From positions 7,732,269-7,796,268 of the forward strand of contig JAQFVV010012423.1 in assembly GCA_028023455.1 (NCBI GenBank): a DNA stretch of 64,000 bases, given 5' to 3'. This DNA is from Epiperipatus broadwayi. Lineage: Eukaryota > Onychophora > Udeonychophora > Euonychophora > Peripatidae. A program made the translations under genes and the position numbers. The notes under the pieces are model-generated. The model ran no database searches. It was not told the DNA's origin and saw only the letters and a list, made by a program, of their open reading frames with translations. Positions 39,701-51,700 of this stretch are shown one piece after another; position 1 is the first letter of the stretch; the number at the start of each line of letters is the position of its first letter.

Positions 39701-42700
39701 CAAATTTTTTTACTCCCATCTCTTCCACTTTTATTTATATCCTCCAACAATTTACTATTTAACCTAGATTTAAGTATCAGGAACTTACATGTATATCTAA
39801 AACAATATTTTATTCAATATAATAATGTGATCATTACACAGCCCCATTTATAATGCTGGACTAAATCGCGAAGAACATAAATTACTCCCGATAAATGACA
39901 TAGACCCATGCAATCTTAAAACAAAGTAACAAATCATTAGTAATTTATTTTCAAGTGTATTTATTAATTGATGTACAATTTATTTTTTTAAATAAAATTA
40001 ACAAATCATGTAACAGTAATTTATTTAACAAAGTGTAATTGATATACAATTTATTTCTTTAACAAAGTCCTTTAATCTTTCACATCACTATGATGGACAA
40101 ATATCCAATATGATTTATTTGTCCATAATGTTGTCATAAACAGAAATAAATAAATAATCAATCAAACAAGATTGAAATAAACAACTATTAATAATTATAT
40201 TTAAATATTTATCAAACCGGCTTTCATCTCCATTGAGACTTCTCAAGATATTATATTATATTATAGAAGACATGAGATCAGGGCCATATTTGCATTATTT
40301 GCATTATTTGGATACAGGGCATAAAATGAAGTGTGAGGAAAATATAAATGTTATTAAGTATGTGAAGAATTACCATAAGAGAATATATTATGAAACATTA
40401 TATATTCAAGAAAACTTAGACAAATATGTAAATATAGTAAAAGGTCCAGCTAAATTAGGTGGGAAATGGGCTTTATTAAACAATTGGAAAGTTTAGGAAA
40501 TGGTTGTACATATGTAAATACCAATTTATTTATTTTTATTTTTTAAAAGATGTAAAATATATATTTAATTTTTATTATTATTATTATTTATTTATTTTTG
40601 GGAGAAATATTAAAATTTTTAGATGTATAATATGTTAAATTTATGTATTTATAATATATGGACATGTTCAAAAAGAAAATGAAATATAATGTAAATAATG
40701 TCCAGTAGATGGAGTGAATATTATTATTTGTTTATGTGAATTCTATAATATAATATCTTGAGAAGGTCTCAATGGAGATGAAAGCCGGTTTGATAAATAT
40801 TTAAATATAATTATTAATAGTTGTTTATTTCAATCTTGTTTGTTTGATTATTTATTTATTCCTTTAATCTTTGTACATAGTAGTATTAATCTATTCATAG
40901 ATAATATAACTCATTCGCCATACCTTAAATCTTGTCTTCAATAAACTTAGATATAATTCTATGCATATATGAATCCATAAATATAAACATTTCTTTCACT
41001 CACATATCTCTTAATACTTATATATACTGTAACGCATATATATATCCCGTTACATAACGGTCGGGGATGATGATGAAGTTTACAGTCTTACCGTATCTGC
41101 CATACGAGGGCGCCACTAGAGCAAAATATAGTTAAGAAAGATAGGACAGAGTATGGTTTTAGTGACGTGTCAGAAAATATGGGTGAAGGAAGTAGTAATG
41201 CAATGGAGATGGTTAGACAGAGAATAAGTAAGATAGAGGAAGAAATGAAGGATGTAGAGTAAAGTTAAAATTGTTAGAGATGAAGTGTGGGGAGATAAAG
41301 GAATTTTTGAGTAGAAATGATAAGGAAGAAATGGATAAGGAAATTCAGAAGGTGGTAGAAAAGGTTAAAGATGGAGTAGAGAAAGTAGATTATGAGGCAG
41401 TATTGATAGGAGATTCACTAATAAGAGAATGTGGGGATATAATTGCAAGAGAAAATAGAAGCAGGTATGTTAGAGTATGTTTGCCTGGAGCAAAAATTAG
41501 GGATGTGACAGATAAAGTAAGAAAGCAAGGTAGTAGAGATGTATATGTAATGGTAGGGACTAATAATTTGTTAGAGCCATCAGAGAAAGTAATGGATGAG
41601 TATGTAGAATTGATTAGGAATTTGAGAGAGATTAAAGGAAGAGTAGGAGTAGTGGGATTATTACCAAGATTTGATAAGAGGCATTTATTAGATAGGGCAT
41701 GTTCTATAAATGAGAGAGTGAAAAAATTGTGTGAGAGAAATAATGTTGTGTTTGTGGATGTATGGGATTGGTTTATTGGAAAGAGGGAGTTGTATAGTAA
41801 AGATGGTTTGCACTTAGGAAAACAAGGAAGTGAAGTTTTAGGGAGTCTGATATTTAAAGAATATAATTCGGGAAACCTTTAAAGGGGAGGTGGGCTTTTA
41901 AATTGTAATATTATCAAAAAGAAGAAGAATGGAGGGGATATAAGAAATAAGCAAAAGATGGTTGATTTAGATATAAGTGTAGATGTGGAGAGGGAATGGT
42001 TTTGTAAGATTAGTGGTAAGAAAGTTTGTTATAAACGTAATGGAGAAGAAGGAAGCAAAAGAATTTATAAAAGAGTAGTTAGGAAAGAAGAAATTGTTAA
42101 AATTGGGTTTTTGAATATGCAAGGTGGTAGGAGACCAGAAAAATGGCTGGAATTAAATAAAGCAATTGAAAATGAAGGGCTTGAGGTATTAGCAGTAGTG
42201 GAAACTCATCTAAGAGAAGAAGAAGAATCTATTTTGGAAGAGGTAGTATGGCAGGGTATAAACAGAAAAGAAAAAGAAAAAAGGGGTGGTGGTATAGGTG
42301 TTATATCGAAAAAAAATTTAAATACTGTTAAATGTCAAGAACATTTGTGGTTTGAAATAAGGTTGGGTAGGCAAGAATGGATGGTGGCTGTAGTGTATAT
42401 CGCCACTGGAGATAGTCAAACTGTAATGGAGTGGAACAATAGTATATATGAATGCCTAGTTAAGGATATACAGAGTTTTAAAGAAAAGGGGAAGAGAATA
42501 ATGGTTATAGGGGATATGAATGGGCATATTGAAGAAATTGATGATGTAGATAATAAGAATGGTCAGTTTTTGAAGGAATTTTGTCAAAGAGTAAATTTGA
42601 GCATTGGGAATTTATCAAAGGTATATGATGGACAATACACATGGTCTAGGAATAATGTATTTCACACAATAGATTATGTATTGGTAGAGAAAGAGGGAAT

Positions 42701-45700
42701 GAATAAAATACGAAAAATTAAGGTGTTTGATAATGAAGAGAGAGTGTGTAATAGTGATCATAACTTTATTGTAATAGAAATGGTTAGTAATGTGATGGAG
42801 GATAGAAATAAAGGTAGAAATAATAGTGAAAGATGTGGATGGAGAGTGAATGATAAGAATAAGTTGGAAGAGTATAAAATAAAAGTTGAAGAAATCATGG
42901 AGCAGTTGGTTGGGGATGAGTATAAGGACTGGTGTGGTGAAGTAGAAAAAGTGGCAAATAGGGTTTTAGTCGAGAATATGAAGAAGAATAAAAATAATAA
43001 AAAAATGAGAGTTAGTAAAAGTGTAAAAGAGAGGAAAAAAGCATGCAGAGAATATAAGTGTGCTATTAAGAATAAAGAAAATGAAAATGATATTAATGCT
43101 AAATGGAGAAAGTACTTGGAAAAGAAGAAGCTAGCTAAAATGGATAATTATAGAGAGAGGATGAAGTTAAATAATAAATTGTTGGAGGATATTAATAAAA
43201 GTGGAAGAGATGGGAGTAAAAAATTTTGAAATTACATTAAAAGGAGAAATGTAGGGGAAAGAGAGATAGTATTAATAGATGATGAGGGAATAGAATGTAG
43301 CTCTAGAGGCAAGCTAGAGAAAATCTTAAATAGATATGTAATGGATATAGAAAAGATGTTAGATGTGAAGGAATTAGTGATAGAAAACATGAAAGCAGTT
43401 AGTAGTGGGAATATTAGGTTCACAAAAAATGAATTGAATGAGGCAGGAAAGAGATTGAAAAGTGGAAAGGTGAGAGGTTTAGATGGATGGGCAGCAGAGA
43501 TGGTAATGAATTTAGGGCATAGAGCAAAAGCAAAGTTATTATCATGTTTTAATAAGATGGCGCAGAAGACAGTTTTTCCGGGTAGTTGGAGTAATACAAG
43601 AATAAGATTATTATTTAAAGGAAAGGGTAAGGATCATAGAAAGTTAAATAATTATAGACCGATAGCAGTAACATCAGTTTTATATAAAGTTTTCGCATAT
43701 ATGGTAGCTGGAAGAGTTGTAAAATGGATGGAAGAGAATAATGTAGTGGGGGAAATGCAAGGAGGTTTTAGGTCAGATAGGCGTATAGGAGATAGTTTGT
43801 TTGTAGTTATACAACTTATGGAGATGAGTAGGAATTCAGGTAGATCATTATATATGAGTTTTATAGATATAGAGAAAGCATATGATAGAGTAAATAGAAA
43901 TAGATTATGGGTAAGATTAGCCAATTTGGGAATGGATGAAGCTTTAGTAAATATTATTAAGAAATTATATGAAAATAATTATTATACTTACCAATTAGGG
44001 GATATAGAATCAGTTAAAGTTAAAAATGGAGTGGGATTAAGGCAAGGATGCCCTATGTCACCGATTTTGTTTTTGTTGTTTTTGAGTGAAATGGAAAAAG
44101 CAATAGAAAGACTAGGAAGAGGGGTAGAGATACCATTAATAGGTGGCAAAGGAGTATATACTTTGTCGGGTCTTTTTTTTGCAGATGATATCTTTTTATG
44201 TGCAGAAAGAAGAGAAGATATGGATATTATGTTGAGGACATGTGCAAGGGTGGGTAAAGAGATGGGGATTAAATTTAGTGAAGAAAAATCAAATATAATG
44301 ATGGTTAATGCTGGGGAAAGAGAGGATGTAGTTTTTTTATTGGGGGATATAAAGTTAAGTGTGGTGGATAGATATAGGTATTTGGGAATCATCTTATGTA
44401 ATCAGGAAAATTGCTTGGTTGAATGGGAGAAAAAATTGGTAAATGAAGCAAAGAAAAGAAAAGGTTTGGTAAAGAAACTAACAGTATTTTCATATAATAA
44501 ATATGATGTAGCTAGAATTGTATGGAAGGGAGTTGCAGTAGCAGGGTTAACATATGGTAATGATGCATTATGTGTTAGTAAAAGGATTTTAGATTATTTA
44601 GAGAAAGTACAAAGGGAAGTAGGAAGACATGCATTAGATGCAGAGATGTGGACAGCAAAGGAGGCAATTCAAGGAGAAATGGGATGGTCAAGTTTCTATA
44701 TGAGAGATGCAAAAAGTAAAATGAAAAGATTTGGTAGGTTGCAGTTTATGGATAGTAAAAGAATAGCCAAAATAGTGTTTAATTGGGTTATGAGTAAAGG
44801 GCAGGTAACAAGATGGGTGAGAAAGGTAATGCGGTATGCAAGATTTGGATAAAGAATTTTTATCGGTATACTTGTATAAAAGGTGGGATGATTGTGTTAG
44901 GAGAATTGTTGAGTGTTATAGTGGTAAGGAATGGGATAAAAGAATAGAAGTATTAATAAAAAATAGGGAGTTGGAGAGATGGAGAAGTAGTATGGAGGGT
45001 AAGAAGAATTTAAATATATATAGAAGTAAACGGAATATTGGAAGCGAGTTAATTTATGATAATAGTAAGGAAAGTAGTTTATTGTTTAAGGCTCGAACGG
45101 GATCTTTAGCAACAAGAGAATATACATGTAAATGGAAAACTATGGGTGATTTAGCGTGCAAATTGTGTAAGGAAGGCATAGAAAATATTAGGCATCTGTT
45201 GATTGAATGTAAATGCTTGAAAGCAGAAAGGGTACAGATAATGAAGTTATGGAAGAATAGGTATGAACAAAGTGACAATACAGAAAGTGAGTTAGTAGTT
45301 TTTATGCTGGGTTTGCGAAAACATAAGGGGGATTTTGATTTAAAGGCCATAGAGTTGACAAAGATTATGTTGTGGAAATGGGATGAGGCAGAATATGGGA
45401 AGACTTAGAGTGGGGAATGGAAAATAAAGTGGCTAACAGGTTTATCTGGGCATAGTTGCTGAGATATTCTTGACTTCGTTTAAGGAGAAGCCAAATACAT
45501 CACATCACATCACAGAAAATTTATAGAGTAGGCAGATACGCGCTGTTAAGATCACGACCGCCAGCCCTAGTCACTAGCTCATGAAGTAGCAGAGGTTTAA
45601 AAACATTTATTAATTACATTTTTTTTTTTATAAAGAATAACAAAAGCAATCACTGCCAGTATTAATAACACAAAGATTTTATTTACGTCTATATAAGTAA

Positions 45701-48700
45701 TAACACACAAACTTTAAAAAAAAAATTTTTTTTATAACTCAAGAAGAAATTTATGTTTTATTCTGTTTCATTATTATTTTATTTGTTTTAACTTCAATTT
45801 TAAATTTTAGAATGTTGAGTATAGATGAGCTACCCAGACGACGCACTTTAAAGACTTTCAAACATTTTGATTCCAGGCTAAAGGTCCGCAGCCACACCAA
45901 TGCTTGCTTTCAGATATATATCAGCAACCAATGCAATGTGAACATGTTAGCATAGAATCACGCCAACAGGAATGTGCATCTGAACAGCATGATATTATTG
46001 GAGAAAACACGAGCTTCAACCAGTATAGGAATGTACTTCTATCTGGAGAAGGAATCATGCATATAATAAGAAAACGCTACGTATGGATGGGAGAGCGGTC
46101 TTATCTTGCCGACTTATCTTCTCAATCCATAGAACGGGAATGGGTCAATGGCGCAGGAAATACGTCTGCGTCCATTTCAACGATATGACTACCTCTTTGG
46201 GGTCATGCATTCAGTTGTACTCGTCACCCTAGGTGCTAACACACTTCACATTACATTGTTATAAACGTCTATATATATCTCTCCATCAGCATTGACACAA
46301 CTACAAACAAATAGTCCGAAATCAAAACCCCTTTAAAACTAACATATATTTAACCAAGTCTAGCGGCCATCTACACTCATCTAATATTAAAATTATTTTA
46401 TTAATTTAATTCTAAAAAAAAAAATCTTCGGTTTAATTAAGGTTTTAAAATCATTTTTAAGATAACATTTATATTTTAACTTATTTTTTTAGTATAAATA
46501 TTATATAACCTACTTTTTTTTTAAATTTAATAATGCACAAATAACGATGTGTTTCTATTTTTAAATTTAAGTTTGCAATCGCAAACCCCCGCCCCATTAC
46601 AAACAGATCTTACACTTAGCATAAATGAAAACATATAACACATATTTTAAAAAGATTACATTTCGATTTTAGATAAGACTTAAAAAATTTTTAAAGTTTA
46701 TAGAGTTCAGATTTGATCAAGAGAGAAAGTCTATAATTCATCTTTAAAGGAAAATAAAGTTCTGAAATTTTAAATTAAGAGTTTATAATGTTTTTTTGTA
46801 TAAAATGTATACTTTCCTTTCTTTCTCCGGGCTCATTCCTTCGCGATGAAGATCTGAATTTATACAAGATCCATTTCTTGTGGGCGATGACGATTTATGA
46901 AGACGCATTTACGATGTTTTCTGAAGACGGTAATAGTGGTTCTATCCTGGGATCCGTGGAGAGGAAAGCTGCCTTCAGCCGGTCGAACCAAAAAAAGCAC
47001 GAAGAAATGGATTACATTCTTAGTGACGGCAACAATATATATATTTTTAAATATTCTACTTTCAGCAAAGCTTACGGAATTCAAAATTTAATTTTTTAAT
47101 TCTCTCTAACTAATCAATTATTGTTTTGGATTTTCCTTTTATAGTCCTCAGGCACCTTATCTCTGGAATGCAGGATTCATCAAACATACTTCATGTCTGT
47201 ATTTTATTGGTTTATTGGGTTTGTGTCCAAGGTAAGATTTTGGGTTTTCCACTGAGGTCTGTATCTCTACCTCTGGGCGGGAACTCTTATCTATTTTGTA
47301 ATCATTTTTTTTTAATTGTCATTTTGCCTTTATTTTTAAGATTAAAACTCTCGTTATTTTTAAAATCAAAAGGTTTTTTATTATATTCTATTCAAACACT
47401 AGAATCTTTGTTTTGATTCTATAATTTTTTTAAAGCTTATTTTAATATTTAAATCAAACATAATAAATTAATAATTCGTTATTTGTGCATTTTGAAAGCT
47501 TGTGCATTTAATTCAGTATTAGGTATTTACAAAAAAAGTTAGTATTAAAATTTAAATGTAACGCATATATATATCTCATTACAATACATATACTCTATAT
47601 GGGATAGACATCAACACTATTTTTACCTCTATAATCTATTAGAAATGGTCTTTTTTAGTTCCTAATCCTAAACATAATCACTTATATAATAATAACTATA
47701 AAGGGGTGGCTTTTTGGTCCTAACCGTAATTTAATACAATTATTTATACAGGAATGATTAGTAAAATCCATTTTTACATTATTTATGATGCCAACTACTT
47801 CTTTCTGAGATTCTTGCATTTTTTCTTGAGTCTCTAGGAGTTTATCTTTAAATAATAAATTTTAAATTTGATTATCATCTCTTTTTATTTCTTCTCTACC
47901 TTTTCTTTAATTTATTTCCATTAGATTCAATAGATTTTGGACTAGTTTCTTTGAACCATTTATCTGCTGTTTTCAATTTCATGTTAATTATAGTCTCTTG
48001 TATCTCTTCCATTTTTTTTTTTATTTCTTGGTGCATTTCTTCATTTTTTTTGTTGTATTTCTTCATCTCTCTTTTGTTGCTTTTCTTCGAGCTTTAGTTG
48101 CATGTCTTTCAATTATTTTTTCAGCATTTCCTCTTTTTTCTGTTGTTTAACATTTCAATAGTAAATTTGCTTGGCTTCTCTTCTAAAGGCTTTTGCATTG
48201 TCTGAACGGATTCTTGCTCTATCAGCTCTGATTTCAAGTTGGTTGTATTGGCTCTTGTGTTTCTGATGGATCCATGTTTAATTGTGCTGCCATTTCGTGT
48301 TATCATCTATATATATAACTAAATGTTCTAAAATACTCTTGTTAAGTATGCTATTACTGTGTTACTTATCCTCTTTATGCAGATTTACAAACTTAAATAT
48401 TTTTATGTATACTCTTTATCATTGAATTAATACACCAATCTCAATCCTTTCTATGCAATTTTTTCCAGAAAAATTATTTTATATGCTGCTGCTTATTAAA
48501 TATTTCCTTGCCTATCTAGACCAAACAACTGCTTTCATTAAATATTAGTACATATACTTTTTATAAACGCTAATCTTATTTCTCATTCCAATGTTACTTA
48601 TTATACATCACACTATGCTCAATTTATCTATGTATATGTGACAATACAAAAGTAAAGTTGAGCAGAAGAGAGGGGATATTCAGGCCACAAAATTGATTGC

Positions 48701-51700
48701 GCCAAATATAATGAATATTTTATAATGCTGAAATATAATGGAACTTTAGGCATGCAAAAATAAATATAAAACATATAACATACAAACCTAACACTGAAGA
48801 TTAAACTAACTACCATTACTCCAAAAGTATTTTAATTTGTTTTTCTGGTTTCAATAAATAAAATAAAAAAGAAACTTTAGGGCACCAAATCTTCTAAATA
48901 GAAAATTTTTTTGGGAAAATTTATTAATACCTAAGCATTATGATTTGTAAATCATTACCATTATCCCTGCCTATCCCCAAGTGGATTGCATGATTTTTTT
49001 GTAACAAATGTTAATAGCATAATGTTTGAAGTGAGTTCGATAAGCAAACATAAACTAAATTTATTAATAATAAAAATAAGTTAATTTATTAACAGTAGAT
49101 ATAATGTAGAGGATTTGAACACAGTCTTTCAAGCTCCTTTAGCTATCACTGTATGTTGAGTTTTGCCTTCTTCAGTTATCCACTCTATCTCATACAATCG
49201 ATACACATGATCACACTTATGAAAAAAAGATACATGATTATATATGTTTGTGGGAGATGATGATCTGGACCAACTGATGAGTGCTGATTCAGCACAAAAT
49301 ATGTATATTGAATAGCTGAAAGGAACTTGAAAGTCTGTGTTCAAATCCTCTATATTACATTCAAACTCCAAGTATATAAATTATGCTTGTATTTCAAAAA
49401 TATAACAATATATATATAAACTTGTTGCTTATGTATTTACAACTATTATTAAATATAATAAATATATGTAATACAAAATAGTAAAGATAATAAAAATAAT
49501 AATTATTTGAGATATGTTAAACTTAAGGTATTATGATAATTATATTGATAAGATCTTACCAAGTGTAAAATTTGAAAAGTTCGAAACCATGGTTTTCTAC
49601 AGATATCATTCTTTTACTATATCTATGAATAAGTCTTTAATAGTTCATTTCTAACAATGGTTGTCCTCCTTGGGCATTGGTGATATTAGATAGAGTGTAT
49701 AGTACGTCTTGGTAGTTCTTATAGCATAGTTCACTACTTTCCTCATGATGTGATTAGAGCAGGCAATGGCTGGTTTTAGAAAACATCAGTGTTAGTTTCC
49801 GGATCTGATTGCGTCACTCTGGATGTTTTGACTAGGTTATTGGTAATAGTTAGTCTTCCTCTAGCTAATGTCATAATTGCTGTGGTAGAACTTAGTATTG
49901 AAAAATACTTCTAACTGTTAGTAAGACACAGCGATTCAACCTATGGTGGAAAATTGTTGTAACCTGTGGTTTTTTTCCTCTTTATGGAATCATTTTAGCA
50001 TTACTTCTTGAGTTAAGACTTAGAATAGACTAGACTATTCTAGTTGTTTGTTTCTGATTTATTTATACCTCACTTGTTGTTTTTCACACCTGTTGCTGTA
50101 TTCCACAGATGTTTTCCAAATGACAGATCTATCAGTTTTATATGAAAACATCTTAATAATTACACAGAACATGTTGTGGGAACATAATTTTGCATATATA
50201 TATATTTAAATTATATCATTATTTTTTATAAATGAATAAACAAATAATTTTATTATTTATTTATGTTAGTGGTTAGAAGAAAGAAAAAATTATTACCAAC
50301 ATTGAAAAATTGTTCAATAACTTTTTTAATTTTAGTAACTGACAATTTTCAATAATATATTCAGATTTTTCATTAAATTTTTATAAGAAAGGGCAAATTG
50401 TTTTTTTAAGACCCACCTCCATTGGGAAAATTTCAAAGGGTCACCAAATACTATGCATTTACATAAACTGCACAAAGTAAATTCATTTTTGTTGTAATAA
50501 AACCAACTTTTCCTTTCTCCTTTATATAATATGAGTTATAATTTTATTGGTTTCACTTTTACAAAATGCATTTCCTTAATATTGTGATTAAAATGTACAG
50601 ATAGACTTATATGCTTAATTTTTTTTAAATCAGTGTATTTAAGTGATGCATATGTTATATCTAATATGTGCACTTACACACGAAGCAATTTATACATTTA
50701 TTAAACGATCTATGATACTTTTCATTTTTTTAACTATGCATCTTTGAGCTCTATCAGATTTGTTTTATATAGCAATATATATATTGTTTAGTATGTACTA
50801 TCTTTTAAAAAAAAAAACAAAAAAAATTGGCATCCCCGTTTTCTCATTCCAAAAATATAATAATCTGTTTATAATTGTCAGAATAATAATAATCTTCCAA
50901 TAATATTGTGTTTTCCACTTGATATTATCTATTTGTGAAATTTGGTACTTTTAGCATTGCTGTATATAAAAAAAAAGCTGTTCAAAACAATCTCTTTAAA
51001 TATCCAATATTGGTCAGTTAATAAACATCTAGCTGTTTATAATTAGAGAATAAAGGATGGAAAATACTCAAATTTCACATTTCTGTTATTGTCAAGTTTG
51101 GTAAGAAATACTTTCTTTACAGTTCCTTTGTGGCTAGAGAAGAGGCTTTTACAATATTCTACTTTATTTATAGACTGTTTTATCTTTTATCTATATTTAG
51201 TATTAGTACCTATTGCTTTTATAAGTGAGTGATAGGTTCACAAAATCTCTTGTCTCATTTAAAGTGGTTATAGTGAAAAAGGTTTGAGAAGTAATAATTC
51301 AGATGACTAGGCTGAATAGATGAGATCATTTCAAAAAATATCTAAATATATAATTAATAGAATTTATCAAGACGTGCAAGATTATTTAAAAACAATTGAT
51401 TTGAGAACTTGCATAGAAATTTTTTTGAAAATTCATATACTTCACATATTTTATTAATATTAATGTATAACTTATATTTCATTAATTCTTTAAAATTTAG
51501 ACTGAATTATTTGAGAAAAGCCAGTATTTTGATAGTTATTTAATTATTGTTTAATAATTAGCATTTTTTTTTTTTTTTGCAGCTAAAGAAAATGACAGAG
51601 TTTCTCAAAGTCAAGACTCTGAAAGTGATGATGAAGAAGAATCAGACGAAGATGATGAAAATGTAAATGAATCAGATGATAATACTAAAGAATCTGATGA

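Larger units (their letters stand above)
41055..45514 (+). mobile_element. LINE A: nearly full-length APE-type non-LTR retrotransposon
   Basis: Order: 5' leader; coiled-coil start; GDSL/SGNH esterase; APE endonuclease; reverse transcriptase; C-terminal zinc knuckle; short 3' UTR; and a tail of repeated CACAT units at 45497-45514. It is much the best-preserved copy of its family here (LINE B and C are others). Defects: a frameshift near 41260, a TGA at 43227-43229 and a 2-bp deletion near 44839. A TAA at 41880-41882 separates the esterase from the endonuclease in the same frame. Esterase domains in the first protein are known from CR1-like and some other LINEs; I cannot fix the clade by eye. 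The 5' border is approximate. Confidence 0.85.
36108..51582. other. 15.5-kb intron, a transposon cluster
   Basis: Holds family B repeats (37401-37998), LINE B, a PLE fragment, LINE A, and unassigned blocks at 45515-48310. The stretches 36108-37400 and 49361-51582 are AT-rich with nothing recognised. The acceptor before 51583 has a 17-base T run. Confidence 0.65.

Noticed and set aside
43652-44392. Minus-strand frames inside LINE A
   Set aside because: Antisense shadows of the reverse transcriptase; the same holds for 43232-43423 and 45054-45350.
44836-44852. Programmed frameshift between RT and zinc knuckle
   Set aside because: Comparison with copy B shows a simple 2-bp deletion in this copy.
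45904-46188. 94-residue open frame after LINE A
   Set aside because: No recognisable domain, no start context, and it sits in a block of probable mobile origin; kept only as part of the unassigned block.
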